39,592 nt of DNA from Clostridium sp. SM-530-WT-3G (GCF_012843905.1 NZ_JABAGC010000031.1:1-39592), one strand, 5' to 3'; counted from the stretch's first letter, positions 1-10,755 are shown. Notes: generated by a model from the letters alone, not told the origin. Numbers and translations are program-made.

Positions 1-54
1 TGTTAAGCACGCCGCCAGCGTTCGTCCTGAGCCAGGATCAAACTCTCAATAAAA
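1..54 (-). rRNA. 16S ribosomal RNA, 5' end (partial)
   Basis: The minus strand reads GAGTTTGATCCTGGCTCAG followed by GACGAACGCTGGCGGCGTGC, the universal 5' end of bacterial 16S rRNA. Only about 54 bases are present and the gene runs off the left edge. The exact mature 5' end is uncertain by a few bases. The operon is transcribed in the same direction as gyrB-gyrA, away from the origin. Confidence 0.95.
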
Positions 55-117
55 AGTTTAATCTTAGCTTACTCAAAATAAAGAATTGCTGGTTTACTTA
101 AATGTATTATATATTCT

Positions 118-133
118 GTTCAATTTTCAAAGA
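118..133 (-). promoter_or_regulatory. rRNA leader conserved element (boxA-like/processing)
   Basis: The minus strand reads TCTTTGAAAATTGAAC, a motif commonly seen in leaders and spacers of clostridial and bacillar rRNA operons. It lies about 65 bases upstream of the 16S 5' end. It probably belongs to the antitermination or precursor-processing region. The identification rests on motif recall and position only. Confidence 0.5.
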
Positions 134-199
134 CCATTTTCTTTCACAACTTTCGTTGTTACTTTTTGTTTTTTTCTGTCACACTCAAGCGACTTGTTT

Positions 200-228
200 A
201 GTATATCACTTGATTTGAATCATGTCAA
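200..228 (-). promoter_or_regulatory. rRNA operon promoter
   Basis: On the minus strand TTGACA (228-223) and TATACT (205-200) are separated by exactly 17 bp, a near-perfect housekeeping sigma promoter. Upstream of the -35 box is an A/T-tract-rich stretch resembling an UP element. Transcription would start near 193, giving a leader of about 140 nt. No second equally good promoter was found between here and gyrA. Confidence 0.85.
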
Positions 229-516
229 CAACTTTTTCAAAACTTTTTAATTTATTACTTTTTAGTAATTTTAAAGCTTTATTTCTGTTGTTTACCGCTC
301 CTTGCGACGTGTTTTATCTTAACACATAATTTCTTATGATTATTTATACTTTTGCCTAATACACAAAATTATTACATATTTCCTCTTAAATACTCTTATA
401 TTCTTTCTTTTTTGCACTATGATACACCAGGCACACATTACTTGATATTTATAATCTAAATCAAGAAATATCTATATTGATTTAACGTATATTTCTTTTC
501 TTATAGATCTAATTTA

Positions 517-551
517 TATAAAAATAGGGCACCAATACTAACTTGGTACCC
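517..551 (-). terminator. gyrA rho-independent terminator
   Basis: Minus-strand RNA would form GGGUACCAA/UUGGUGCCC (arms 551-543 and 535-527) followed by a U-rich tract. One pair is G-U in minus-strand RNA but would be an A-C mismatch on the plus strand, so the element is oriented for gyrA. It separates the gyrase genes from the rRNA promoter. Confidence 0.8.
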
Positions 552-574
552 TTAATAAAAATATTTATTTACTT

Positions 575-3112
575 TTATTCTTCATCATGTTCTGAGTTAA
601 TAATACTATTATCCACATTTTCATTATCTTTATACTCTGAGTTATCAACATTATCCCCAGAAACCTGTTCTGAATTTTCTTCTGAATCATCACTATTTAA
701 TATTTTAGCTATTGCAACTACTTTTTCATCTTCAGTAGTTCTCATTAATGTAACTCCCATTGCAGATCTACTTGTAACAGAAATATCACTTACATTAATT
801 CTAATAGCAACACCACTAGAATTTATAAGCATTAACTCATCATCAGCCTTACATACAGTAGCCCCTGTAAGCTTACCAGTCTTAGGACTTATCTTATAAG
901 TAATTAAACCTACTCCACCTCTGTTTTGCAGTTTATATTCACTTATAGGTGTTCTCTTACCAAATCCATTTTCACTTATTACTAATAATTCTTCATCATC
1001 TACAGCTATATCCATACAAACAGCAATATCATCACCCTTTAAGTTTATAGCTTTAACTCCAGATGCAGTTCTACCCATTGGTCTTACATCTTGTTCATTA
1101 AATTTAACTGCATAACCATTTTGAGTTACCATAATAATGTTGGCATCACCATAAGTATTCTTAACTTTAAGTAATTCATCGCCTTCTTTTAGGCTTATTG
1201 CTATAAGACCATTCTTTCTAAGATTCTTAAATTCACTTATATGAGTCTTCTTAACTATACCATTCTTAGTACCCATGAATAAGAATCCTTCTTTTTTACC
1301 ATCGGAAACAGTTAATACTGTTTGAATCTTTTCATCTGGTTCTATAGCTATAAGATTAATTAAGTTAGTTCCCTTTGCCTGTCTTCCTGCATCAGGAATT
1401 TCATATGCTCTTAATTTATATACTCTACCTTTGTTTGTAAAGAATAATACATCAGAATGTGTAGAAGTTATCATTACATGTTCAACAAAATCATCTTCTT
1501 TTGTTGTCATTGCTTGTATTCCCTTACCACCTCTTCTTTGAGCTGAATAAGTATCTGCTGATATTCTCTTGATATATCCACCCTTAGTTAATGTTATAAC
1601 CACATCTTCTTCTTGGATAAGATCTTCTATATCAATTTCATTAAGAACTTTTTCAATCTTAGTTCTTCTCTCATCTGAATATTTAGCCTTAATTTCTAAA
1701 AGTTCATCTTTAATAACTCCTAGTAATTTTTCTTCACTTGCTAAAATTGACTTTAAATATTCAATTTGCTTCATTAACTCATTATATTCTTCTTCAATTT
1801 TTTCTCTTTCTAATCCAGTTAATCTTCTAAGTCTCATTTCAAGAATTGCAGTTGCCTGCTTTTCTGAAAGATTAAATCTTTCCATTAATGTATTCTTAGC
1901 AGCTTCACCAGTTGCTGAAGATCTTATAATATTGATTACTTCATCAATGTTATCTAATGCTATCTTTAATCCTTCTAATATGTGAGCTCTTGCTTCAGCT
2001 TTGTTTAATTCAAATACAGTTCTTCTTGTAATAACTTCTTTTTGATAATTAATGTAATTAGATAATATTTCTTTTAAGTTTAATACTTGTGGTTCTCCAT
2101 TAACTAGAGCTAACATTATCACACCAAAGCTATCTTGAAGTTTTGTATGCTTAAATAGTAAATTTAAAACTACATTAGGATTTGCATCTCTTTTTAATTC
2201 TACTACTATTCTCATACCATCTCTATCAGATTCATCTCTTAAATCTGATATTCCAGTTATTCTTTTATCTTTAACTAAGTCTGCTATATTTTCAATAAGC
2301 TTAGCCTTGTTAACTTGGTATGGTATTTCTGTAATTACGATTCTATGTCTTCCATTTTCCTCTTCAATTTCAGCATCTGCTCTAACAACAATTTTTCCTC
2401 TTCCAGTTTCATATGCTGCTTTTATTCCTGCTTTACCCATAATAGTAGCACCAGTTGGGAAATCAGGTCCCTTGATTACTGTCATAAGATCTAAAACTGA
2501 ACTTTCAGGATTATCAATAAGCATTACTGTTCCATCTATTATTTCTCCTAAATTGTGTGGAGGAATATTAGTTGCCATACCAACAGCTATTCCTGATGAT
2601 CCATTAACTAAAAGATTAGGGAATCTCGAAGGTAATACAACTGGCTCTTGTTCTTCACCATCAAAGTTTGGCATAAAATCAACTGTATTCTTATTAATAT
2701 CTCTTAACATTTCTACAGCAATTTTATTCATCTTTGCTTCTGTATATCTCATTGCGGCAGCACTATCACCATCAACAGATCCAAAATTTCCATGACCGTC
2801 CACTAACATGTATCTCATTGAAAAGTCTTGCGCCATTCTAACTAATGCATCATAAACAGAACTATCACCATGTGGATGATACTTACCTAAAACTTCTCCA
2901 ACAATTCTTGCACATTTTCTGTATCCTTTTTCAGGAGTTAAGCCTAACCCTTGTAAAGAATAGAGTATTCTTCTATGTACTGGCTTTAAACCATCTCTTA
3001 CATCTGGTAATGCACGACCAACTATAACACTCATAGCATAATCTATATAACATTTTTTCATTTCATGATTAATGTCTACGGGTATTACTTTTCCCTCATT
3101 AAATATATCCAT
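575..3112 (-). CDS. gyrA: DNA gyrase subunit A
   Basis: GyrA carries out the DNA breakage and rejoining step of gyrase, which introduces negative supercoils as an A2B2 enzyme. The 845-aa product has the N-terminal breakage-reunion domain with the catalytic Tyr in the AAMRYTEAK segment (about residue 123). The GDSSVYD segment keeps the Ser and Asp typical of quinolone-sensitive enzymes. The GyrA box QRRGGKG lies near residue 528 at the start of the C-terminal beta-pinwheel. A GTG at 3121 opens the frame 9 bases earlier, but GAGGTGA overlaps that GTG and sits 5 bases before the ATG at 3112, so the ATG is chosen. The last 30 or so residues are an Asp/Glu/Asn-rich acidic tail. gyrB lies just upstream, and the two are surely cotranscribed. 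Confidence 0.97.
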   Translation of the reverse strand: MDIFNEGKVIPVDINHEMKKCYIDYAMSVIVGRALPDVRDGLKPVHRRILYSLQGLGLTPEKGYRKCARIVGEVLGKYHPHGDSSVYDALVRMAQDFSMRYMLVDGHGNFGSVDGDSAAAMRYTEAKMNKIAVEMLRDINKNTVDFMPNFDGEEQEPVVLPSRFPNLLVNGSSGIAVGMATNIPPHNLGEIIDGTVMLIDNPESSVLDLMTVIKGPDFPTGATIMGKAGIKAAYETGRGKIVVRADAEIEEENGRHRIVITEIPYQVNKAKLIENIADLVKDKRITGISDLRDESDRDGMRIVVELKRDANPNVVLNLLFKHTKLQDSFGVIMLALVNGEPQVLNLKEILSNYINYQKEVITRRTVFELNKAEARAHILEGLKIALDNIDEVINIIRSSATGEAAKNTLMERFNLSEKQATAILEMRLRRLTGLEREKIEEEYNELMKQIEYLKSILASEEKLLGVIKDELLEIKAKYSDERRTKIEKVLNEIDIEDLIQEEDVVITLTKGGYIKRISADTYSAQRRGGKGIQAMTTKEDDFVEHVMITSTHSDVLFFTNKGRVYKLRAYEIPDAGRQAKGTNLINLIAIEPDEKIQTVLTVSDGKKEGFLFMGTKNGIVKKTHISEFKNLRKNGLIAISLKEGDELLKVKNTYGDANIIMVTQNGYAVKFNEQDVRPMGRTASGVKAINLKGDDIAVCMDIAVDDEELLVISENGFGKRTPISEYKLQNRGGVGLITYKISPKTGKLTGATVCKADDELMLINSSGVAIRINVSDISVTSRSAMGVTLMRTTEDEKVVAIAKILNSDDSEENSEQVSGDNVDNSEYKDNENVDNSIINSEHDEE

Positions 3113-3133
3113 GTACTTCACCTCATATTAGTA

Positions 3134-5059
<1,926 letters not shown>

Positions 5060-5092
5060 CTAAACTTATAAACTTAAGCTTTTCTTTTTTAT

Positions 5093-5353
5093 TTAATAAT
5101 TATAATTTATGTCGCTTCTTCTAGTTAACGTTGTTGATGATATAGGCGATAAGTAAATCTTACTCATGTTATCTACTTCAGCTATTATAAAAGACTTTGG
5201 TCTTTCATCTGTAATTCTCTCAACAAATCCATCTTCTTCTGCTAACCTTAAAAATTGTAAAGTGTCAGAACTATATATTGTATTTTGCAAATCAAATATT
5301 CCAATAATATCCTTAATAGGAACCACAACATTTTCACCTAAATGTAAAAACAC
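5093..5353 (-). CDS. remB: Extracellular matrix regulator RemB (DUF370)
   Basis: This 86-aa protein begins MFLHLGENVVVPIKDIIGIFD, the signature of the DUF370/RemB (YaaB) family found between recF and gyrB in many Firmicutes. Bacillus RemA/RemB influence biofilm matrix gene expression and RemA binds DNA; the role in clostridia is not established. The start is GTG at 5353, with GAGGAGGAG seven bases upstream. It lies 15 bases downstream of recF, which suggests cotranscription and translational coupling. Confidence 0.85.
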   Translation of the reverse strand: MFLHLGENVVVPIKDIIGIFDLQNTIYSSDTLQFLRLAEEDGFVERITDERPKSFIIAEVDNMSKIYLSPISSTTLTRRSDINYNY

Positions 5354-5368
5354 AACAATACTCCTCCT

Positions 5369-6451
5369 CTACTCAGTAATTTTTCCATTGCACACATTAA
5401 ATATTTTGGCTTTGCCATCAATATAATCTTTTATATCTTTTATTCCAGTGCAAGTAATTATAGTCTGTATCCCGTTTATAGTGCTTAATATATATTTTTT
5501 TCTATTTAAATCAAGCTCCGAAAGAACATCGTCTAAAAGTAAAACAGGATACTCACCAGTAATTTCTTTAATAATTTTGAGTGATGAAAATTTCATTGTT
5601 AGAATAGCTGTTCTTTGTTGGCCTTGAGAACCAAAAGTTTTTACATCAATATTGTTAATAAAAACATTAAAATCATCTCTATGAGGTCCTACGGATGTTA
5701 TTCCTTTTTCTCTATCACGCTTAATATTATCTTTTAACTTCTTTAGGTAATTTGTTTTATAGTCTTCCAGATTAACATTACAGCTATATTTAAATTCGAT
5801 ATTCTCTTTTTCAGTTGTTATATCCTTATGAATCTCTTTGCCATAAAAGTTAACTTTATCTATATATTCTAACCTTTTTGAAATAATATAATCAGCATGA
5901 ACAGCAAGTTGATAATCATATATTTCTAACATATCTTCATTAAATGCATTATTTTTCAACAACATATTTCTTTCATTCAAAATTTTGTTATATTGAACTA
6001 AATTGAAATAGTATTTTTTATTAATTTGAGATAGCTCCATGTCTAATAATTTTCTTCTTAAATTTGGAGCCTCTTTTATAACCTTTAAATCTTCAGGTGA
6101 GAACATTACGACATTAAATATTCCAAAGAGCTCTCCTATCTTGTTAACTTTAACGCCATTAACCTTTATTGCTTTTTTGCCATCTTTTAAAATATTTATA
6201 TCTATTCTCTTATCTAAACGTTCTTTACCAACCAAAAGACTTAAATAAGCTTTATCATTATTCCAATTAATAAGTTCTTTATCTCTAGATGTTCTATGTG
6301 ACTTTGCAAATGCACCATAATATACTGCTTCTAGGACATTAGTTTTTCCTTGTGCATTATCACCAATAAATACATTAACATTTTCGCTTAATTTAATTTG
6401 CAGGTTTTCATAATTTCTATAATTAACCAACATTATACTTTTAATATACAT
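5369..6451 (-). CDS. recF: DNA replication and repair protein RecF
   Basis: RecF is an SMC-like ABC ATPase that helps load RecA at single-strand gaps as part of RecFOR. The 360-aa product has Walker A GDNAQGKTN near residue 30, the ABC signature SQGQQRTAIL (about 274-283) and Walker B PVLLLDDVLSELD (about 304-316). Length and layout are typical of the family. The ATG at 6451 has a modest AGGTG upstream. It follows yaaA and precedes remB in the conserved dnaA-gyrA order. Confidence 0.96.
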   Translation of the reverse strand: MYIKSIMLVNYRNYENLQIKLSENVNVFIGDNAQGKTNVLEAVYYGAFAKSHRTSRDKELINWNNDKAYLSLLVGKERLDKRIDINILKDGKKAIKVNGVKVNKIGELFGIFNVVMFSPEDLKVIKEAPNLRRKLLDMELSQINKKYYFNLVQYNKILNERNMLLKNNAFNEDMLEIYDYQLAVHADYIISKRLEYIDKVNFYGKEIHKDITTEKENIEFKYSCNVNLEDYKTNYLKKLKDNIKRDREKGITSVGPHRDDFNVFINNIDVKTFGSQGQQRTAILTMKFSSLKIIKEITGEYPVLLLDDVLSELDLNRKKYILSTINGIQTIITCTGIKDIKDYIDGKAKIFNVCNGKITE

Positions 6452-6520
6452 AATAAATACACCTATAGTAATTATATCATAATAGTAATCTAAACTATGA
6501 CTATATTATTATACAACTAT

Positions 6521-6736
6521 TTATATTATTTCATAATCCAAATTTTCAAAAGTTACTATATCTCCCACTTTTAACTTTTTACCTCTTTGAGTGCAAATCT
6601 CGTTATTAACTTTTACCATTTCTTCTTGGATTAAAAATTTAGCTTCTGAACCTGAGCTTGCAATTGCTGCCCACTTTAAAAAAGAATCTAATTTAATTAT
6701 TTCTGTATCAATTTTAATCTTCTCTATTTTATTCAT
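6521..6736 (-). CDS. yaaA: S4 domain RNA-binding protein YaaA
   Basis: This is a 71-aa S4-domain protein. LDSFLKWAAIASSGSEAKFLI and VKVNNEICTQRGKKLKVGD match the S4 fold and the YaaA family that sits between dnaN and recF. It likely binds structured RNA, perhaps during ribosome assembly, but no specific target can be read. The ATG at 6736 is the only usable start because an in-frame stop lies just upstream. Its Shine-Dalgarno GGAGG is 30 bases away, with a 9-bp perfect hairpin in between (see the separate entry). Confidence 0.9.
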   Translation of the reverse strand: MNKIEKIKIDTEIIKLDSFLKWAAIASSGSEAKFLIQEEMVKVNNEICTQRGKKLKVGDIVTFENLDYEII

Positions 6737-6771
6737 TTTTTTGCATAAATATTAATAAATATTTATCCTCC
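6737..6771 (-). promoter_or_regulatory. Remote Shine-Dalgarno with intervening hairpin (yaaA)
   Basis: Minus-strand RNA has GGAGG (6771-6767). The hairpin ATAAATATT-TATT-AATATTTAT (6766-6745) follows directly, then GCAAAAAA and the ATG of yaaA. If the 9-bp stem forms, the effective spacing is 8 bases, which is ideal. The Shine-Dalgarno abuts the dnaN stop codon. Confidence 0.5.
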
Positions 6772-7872
6772 TTATCTCATTAATCTAACTGGTAAAACTA
6801 AGTACTTAGCATTTTCACTGCTTTTTTGTTCTATAACACATGGGCTAATTCCAGATGTCATTTTCATAACTACTTCATCATCTTCAACATTTTTTAATAC
6901 ATCAAGTAGATATCTTGAGTTAAATGCAATTTGTACTTCTTCTCCTTGCAATTTAATTGTTATTTCTTCCCTAACTTTTCCCAATTGAGAATTAGAAGTG
7001 ATTATTAAATTGTCTTGTTGTATATCTAATTTTATTAAATTAGTATTGCCATCTTTAGCCATTAAGGAAGCTCTTTCGATAGCATTTTGTAATTCTTGTC
7101 TATTAACATCAACTAATAATTTATGTTCTTGAGGTAGTAAAGAATTATAATTTATGAATTTTCCTTCTAGTAACCTAGATATAATCTTAGTCTTTTCTAA
7201 ATTGAATAGTATATGATTATTCGTAAATGTAATATCCACAATATTATCCACATCTTCGAGTATTTTTGAAACTTCATTTAAAGTTTTTCCTGGGATAACT
7301 ACATCTATATTGATATCAGTATCTAAGAATTCACTCCTAATTGCAAGTCTGTATCCATCTAATGCAACTAAATTTAAATTTTTATTTTTAACCTCAAATA
7401 AGATTCCTTGAAGTATTGGTCTAGTTTCATCTTGAGCAATTGCAAAAGATGTACCTTTTATCATATTTTTTAATATATTTTGTTTTACTGATACTTTTAA
7501 ATCTTCATTTATTTCAGGAAGTTCTGGAAACTCATTAGTATTCATGTAAACTACATCAAATACAGATTTTTCACAAGTTATTCTTATTATTTGATTTTCT
7601 AGAGTTTCTATTTTTATTGATGAGTTAGGAAGCTTTCTTATAATTTCTCCAAATATTTTTGCATCTATTACAATACTTCCTTGTTCTATAATATTTGCAT
7701 TAACAGTAGTTTGAATACTTACGTCCATATCTGAACCTATTAGTGTTAATGAGTTTTCATTTGTTTTTATGTATATACCTTCAAGTATAGGCATTGTTGA
7801 TTTACCTGTTATTGCTTTTTGTACAGTTGATATACCTTCTAATATTTCTTGTTTTTCACATGTAAAGATCAT
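6772..7872 (-). CDS. dnaN: DNA polymerase III beta subunit (sliding clamp)
   Basis: DnaN forms the ring-shaped dimer that tethers polymerase to DNA. The 366-aa length and three repeated clamp folds fit the family. It starts MIFTCEKQEILEGISTVQKAI, has TRPILQGILFEV at the second-domain start and ends in LVLPVRLMR, the conserved clamp C-terminus. The ATG at 7872 follows a strong AAGGAGG. It lies 267 bases after dnaA, and the gap contains DnaA boxes and a probable unwinding site. Consensus-like DnaA boxes also occur inside the gene near 7232-7252. Confidence 0.97.
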   Translation of the reverse strand: MIFTCEKQEILEGISTVQKAITGKSTMPILEGIYIKTNENSLTLIGSDMDVSIQTTVNANIIEQGSIVIDAKIFGEIIRKLPNSSIKIETLENQIIRITCEKSVFDVVYMNTNEFPELPEINEDLKVSVKQNILKNMIKGTSFAIAQDETRPILQGILFEVKNKNLNLVALDGYRLAIRSEFLDTDINIDVVIPGKTLNEVSKILEDVDNIVDITFTNNHILFNLEKTKIISRLLEGKFINYNSLLPQEHKLLVDVNRQELQNAIERASLMAKDGNTNLIKLDIQQDNLIITSNSQLGKVREEITIKLQGEEVQIAFNSRYLLDVLKNVEDDEVVMKMTSGISPCVIEQKSSENAKYLVLPVRLMR

Positions 7873-8139
7873 TTTAAATCCTCCTTAAATTATTCACAGG
7901 AACTTTTAGATTAGAATAGATATAAATATAAATATATTTATAGTAATAATAGTAGTAGGGGCTGTTAATTTGTTGATAAGTATCTCAAACGTAGATATAG
8001 CAACAAAAAAATGTGTAAATATCTTGTGGATAAGTCAGTAACAAATTAAACAAGTTATCCACAATTATTCACACTAAACTACCAAGAAAAAAATATCCAC
8101 ATATTATTATATAATTATTATCAACAATTTGTGGATTAA
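7873..8139. other. oriC part 2: dnaA-dnaN intergenic DnaA-box region
   Basis: Boxes matching TTWTNCACA are at 7890-7898 (TTATTCACA, +), 8025-8033 (TTATCCACA, -), 8055-8063 (TTATCCACA, +) and 8065-8073 (TTATTCACA, +). Near matches are at 7971-7979 (TTATCAACA, -), 8093-8101, 8118-8126 and 8130-8138. Between the boxes and dnaN are a short GC patch, a TAG/TAA trinucleotide tract and an AT-rich stretch. This is the layout of the Bacillus subtilis unwinding region. Confidence 0.85.
7941..7964 (+). other. DnaA-trio tract and GC patch (probable unwinding element)
   Basis: The plus strand reads TAG TAA TAA TAG TAG TAG (7941-7958), running into a G-rich patch (7958-7962). Read 3'->5' from the patch it is GAT GAT GAT AAT AAT GAT, matching the published DnaA-trio pattern. 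A DnaA box (7971-7979) lies just beyond, and an AT-only stretch lies on the dnaN side. Confidence 0.65.
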
Positions 8140-9489
8140 TTAGCTTTGAGTTATTTTTTTAGTTAAGTCATTTACAGTATGCTGTAAAGAGTCATCAGTT
8201 TTTAGATTTTCAGAAATCTTTTCGTAGGCATGTATTACTGTTGTATGATCTCTTCCACCAAATTCTTCACCTATTTTTGGTAAAGACATATCTGTAAGTT
8301 TTCTACTTAAATACATAGCAATTTGTCTAGGATAAGCTACATTTCTAGTTCTACGTTGAGATTTTAAATCTTCAACTCTCAGATTAAAATAACTTGAAAC
8401 TATATCTTGAATAAGATCTATAGTTATGTGTTTGCCTTGCTTTTTAGAAATAATATCTTTTAAGGCTTCAGTAGCTAAATCTACAGTGATTTCTCTATTT
8501 GTCAGAGATGAATAAGCTACTATTCTAATTAATGCACCTTCTAATTCTCTTATATTTGATTTTATTTTCGTTGCAATATATCCCATAACTTCATTTGCAA
8601 CATTTAAATTTTCTACATCGGCTTTTTTCTTTAATATTGCCATTCTTGTTTCAAAATCGGGAACCTGAATATCAGCAATTAAGCCCCATTCAAATCGAGA
8701 TCTTAATCTATCTTCTAATGTAGGAATTTCTTTGGGCGGCCTATCAGACGATAAGATGATTTGCTTATTTGCATCATGTAATTCATTAAACGTATGGAAG
8801 AATTCCTCCTGAGTACGCTCTTTACCAGCAATAAATTGAATATCATCTATAAGTAAGACATCTACATTTCTATATTTTTTTCTAAATTCTTCATTTCTAT
8901 CATCTTTTATTGCATTAATTAATTCATTGGTGAATTTTTCAGATGAAACATAGACTACTTTTGCATTTGGATTGCCATCTAAAATGTAGTGACCTATGGC
9001 ATGCATTAGATGGGTTTTTCCAAGTCCGACACCACCATAGATGAATAACGGATTATAAGCTTTTGCTGGAGCTTCTGCAACAGCTAGTGAAGCTGCATGA
9101 GCGAACCTATTACTATTTCCAATTACAAAAGAATTGAAAGTATACTTCGGATTTAATGTTGACGACATTTCATCATTTACAATTATAGATTTTGATGGAG
9201 TTTTTTCGGCTTTTTTAATTTCTTCTGCAATAGATGTGTCGGAAGCAATTATGAATTCAATATTGTATAGTTTTGAGCAAACTGCTTTTATTGAATTTGC
9301 AACTAGATCTTTATAGCGTTTATCTAAAATATCTTGCGTAAATGAATTTGGAACGCTTATTTTTAAGGTATCCGAAGATATTGATATAGGCTCACAGCTT
9401 TTTATCCAAGTATTAAAGCTGACTTCACTTAGTTCGCCTTTTATGACATCTAGAGTTTTCTCCCATAAATTTTTTAGATTGGCATCCAT
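8140..9489 (-). CDS. dnaA: Chromosomal replication initiator protein DnaA
   Basis: DnaA binds TTATCCACA boxes and melts the origin. The 449-aa product has domain I (about 1-80, [21 protein letters not shown]), a short linker, then AAA+ domain III with Walker [10 protein letters not shown] (about 152-160) and Walker [10 protein letters not shown] (about 210-218). Domain IV carries the DNA-binding signature [11 protein letters not shown] near residue 418. The ATG at 9489 follows GGAGGAGAATAA. The gene is flanked on both sides by DnaA-box clusters, as expected for a bipartite origin with autoregulation. Confidence 0.98.
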   Translation of the reverse strand: MDANLKNLWEKTLDVIKGELSEVSFNTWIKSCEPISISSDTLKISVPNSFTQDILDKRYKDLVANSIKAVCSKLYNIEFIIASDTSIAEEIKKAEKTPSKSIIVNDEMSSTLNPKYTFNSFVIGNSNRFAHAASLAVAEAPAKAYNPLFIYGGVGLGKTHLMHAIGHYILDGNPNAKVVYVSSEKFTNELINAIKDDRNEEFRKKYRNVDVLLIDDIQFIAGKERTQEEFFHTFNELHDANKQIILSSDRPPKEIPTLEDRLRSRFEWGLIADIQVPDFETRMAILKKKADVENLNVANEVMGYIATKIKSNIRELEGALIRIVAYSSLTNREITVDLATEALKDIISKKQGKHITIDLIQDIVSSYFNLRVEDLKSQRRTRNVAYPRQIAMYLSRKLTDMSLPKIGEEFGGRDHTTVIHAYEKISENLKTDDSLQHTVNDLTKKITQS

Positions 9490-9621
9490 TTATTCTCCTC
9501 CAATTATATATAATGAAAATTTTTTTTATTAATATTATGTACATATTATCAACAATTATATCAACAGTTTTAAATTATAAACAGGAATGTATATAACTTT
9601 ATCAACATGTTAATAATTATG

Positions 9622-9650
9622 TGTATAAAATATTTTTGAAAAAAAGTTAA
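9622..9650 (-). promoter_or_regulatory. Candidate dnaA promoter
   Basis: On the minus strand TTAACT (9650-9645) and TATACA (9627-9622) are 17 bp apart, about 125 bases before the dnaA start. Both boxes deviate from consensus by two bases. A consensus DnaA box (9628-9620) covers the -10 element, which would suit autorepression. Confidence 0.35.
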
Positions 9651-9900
9651 TAACAGAAAAAAAATTTTATTTAAAAACGACAAAAACAAGTAAATATCTA
9701 CTATAAGCGAAAAAAATATAGTAGATAATAAACTGGTTATTCACAATTTTATCCACAACTGTGGATAAACTATATAAAGTTTAAGTTATTAACAATTCAT
9801 TCATATGATAACATAAGTAAACACATATATTCAATAAGTTATCCACAAAAAAATATATAAAAATCTAATTATCAACATATTTATACCCACTTTACAGACC

Positions 9901-9929
9901 TTGACAGAAAATTAGTATATATATATAAT
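9901..9929 (+). promoter_or_regulatory. rpmH operon promoter
   Basis: TTGACA (9901-9906) and TATAAT (9924-9929) are both perfect consensus with 17-bp spacing. The promoter drives rpmH and the genes after it, with a leader of about 65 nt. Confidence 0.9.
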
Positions 9930-10001
9930 AGAAAAGTAAAATTTAAAATCATGAAGTATAGTTTTTACTATAAATAAATTATTTTAAGGGGGTGCATGCA
10001 A

Positions 10002-10136
10002 ATGTTCATGACTTATCAACCTAAAAAGAGACAAAGAAAAAAAGAACATGGTTTCAGAAAGAGAATGAGCACTCAATCAGGAAGAAACATTCTTAAGAGC
10101 AGAAGACAAAAGGGAAGAAAAAAATTAACAGCATAA
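10002..10136 (+). CDS. rpmH: 50S ribosomal protein L34
   Basis: The 44-aa, highly basic product reads [20 protein letters not shown] and ends GRKKLTA, the L34 signature. AAGGGGGTG lies just upstream. An in-frame ATG at 9996 is too close to that site, so 10002 is taken as the start. The position right after oriC and before rnpA is conserved across bacteria. Confidence 0.97.
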   Translation: MFMTYQPKKRQRKKEHGFRKRMSTQSGRNILKSRRQKGRKKLTA

Positions 10137-10137
10137 G

Positions 10138-10160
10138 GGCCGCATTAAGTGGCCTTTTTT
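10138..10160 (+). terminator. Terminator/attenuator between rpmH and rnpA
   Basis: A stem of GGCCGC (10138-10143) and GTGGCC (10149-10154) with an ATTAA loop is followed directly by six T. It begins one base after the rpmH stop. It probably limits read-through so that L34 is made in excess over RNase P protein. Confidence 0.75.
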
Positions 10161-10196
10161 CTGCAAATAGGCGGAAAAAAAGGAGTTTTAATATCT

Positions 10197-10574
10197 ATGA
10201 TTTATAGATTAAAAAAGAATTATGAATTTAATACTGTGTATAGAAGAGGAAAATCATTTGCCAATGATCTTTTAGTTTTATATATATTAAAAAATAGAAG
10301 AAATAAAGATAAAAATATGGAATCATATAATAAAATAGGAGTTTCTGTAAGTAAAAAAGTTGGAAACAGTGTTGTTAGAAGTAGATGTAAAAGACTTATA
10401 AGTGAAAGTTTTAGATTAAATTCTGACAATATTATAAAAGGATATGATTTAGTTTTTATAGCAAGAAATCCACTTAAAGATAAAAATTACTTTAGTGTAG
10501 AAAAATCTATGAAAAATTTAATTAAAAAGGCAGGCCTATATATTAATGAAGAAAGTATTAATAAGTCTAATTAA
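10197..10574 (+). CDS. rnpA: Ribonuclease P protein component
   Basis: RnpA binds the RNase P RNA and helps 5' maturation of tRNA precursors. The 125-aa product has the RRGKSF region and the RNR-type helix [20 protein letters not shown]. The frame is open further upstream from a GTG at 10149, but that GTG lies inside the terminator stem. The ATG at 10197 has AGGAG upstream and gives the usual protein start ([11 protein letters not shown]). The 3' end overlaps yidD by 29 bases. Confidence 0.94.
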   Translation: MIYRLKKNYEFNTVYRRGKSFANDLLVLYILKNRRNKDKNMESYNKIGVSVSKKVGNSVVRSRCKRLISESFRLNSDNIIKGYDLVFIARNPLKDKNYFSVEKSMKNLIKKAGLYINEESINKSN

Positions 10575-10755
10575 ATTTTATAGAAAATTTATTTCACCAG
10601 CAAAAGCTCCATGCTGTAAATTTAGGCCAACATGTTCACAGTATGCTTTAGATGCAATCAATAAATATGGTGCATTTAAGGGTGGGATTATGGCTGGTTA
10701 TAGAATTCTAAGATGTAATCCTTTTTCTAAAGGTGGATATGACCCAGTAAAATAG
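10546..10755 (+). CDS. yidD: Membrane protein insertion efficiency factor YidD
   Basis: The 69-aa product has the family signature [17 protein letters not shown] and [13 protein letters not shown]. It is a small amphipathic inner-face membrane protein thought to assist YidC-dependent insertion. It overlaps the end of rnpA and precedes yidC by 20 bases, so the three are an operon. Confidence 0.95.
   Translation: MKKVLISLIKFYRKFISPAKAPCCKFRPTCSQYALDAINKYGAFKGGIMAGYRILRCNPFSKGGYDPVK

Larger units (their letters stand above)
9490..9990. other. oriC: oriC part 1: DnaA-box cluster upstream of dnaA
   Basis: This roughly 500-bp gene-free AT-rich region separates divergent dnaA and rpmH. Consensus boxes are at 9737-9745 (TTATTCACA), 9749-9757 (TTATCCACA), 9760-9768 (minus), 9839-9847 (TTATCCACA) and 9620-9628 (TTATACACA, minus). 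TTATCAACA variants are at 9546-9554, 9599-9607 and 9869-9877, with weaker ones at 9558-9566 and 9786-9794. An 11-bp inverted repeat lies at 9695-9727. Gene order and box density make this the chromosomal origin. Confidence 0.92.

Noticed and set aside
1569..1985. Plus-strand open frame of 138 codons inside gyrA
   Set aside because: Lies opposite the GyrA coding sequence, has no ribosome binding site and a composition typical of an antisense frame. The same holds for the other open frames opposite gyrB, recF, mnmE, parA, purA and malic enzyme.
9670..9690. Possible Spo0A box (TTGTCGTT on the minus strand) in oriC
   Set aside because: Two mismatches to the TGTCGAA core and no second copy nearby; too weak to call.
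10149..10196. N-terminal extension of RnpA from GTG at 10149
   Set aside because: The GTG lies in the rpmH terminator stem, and the extension is absent from the family pattern.
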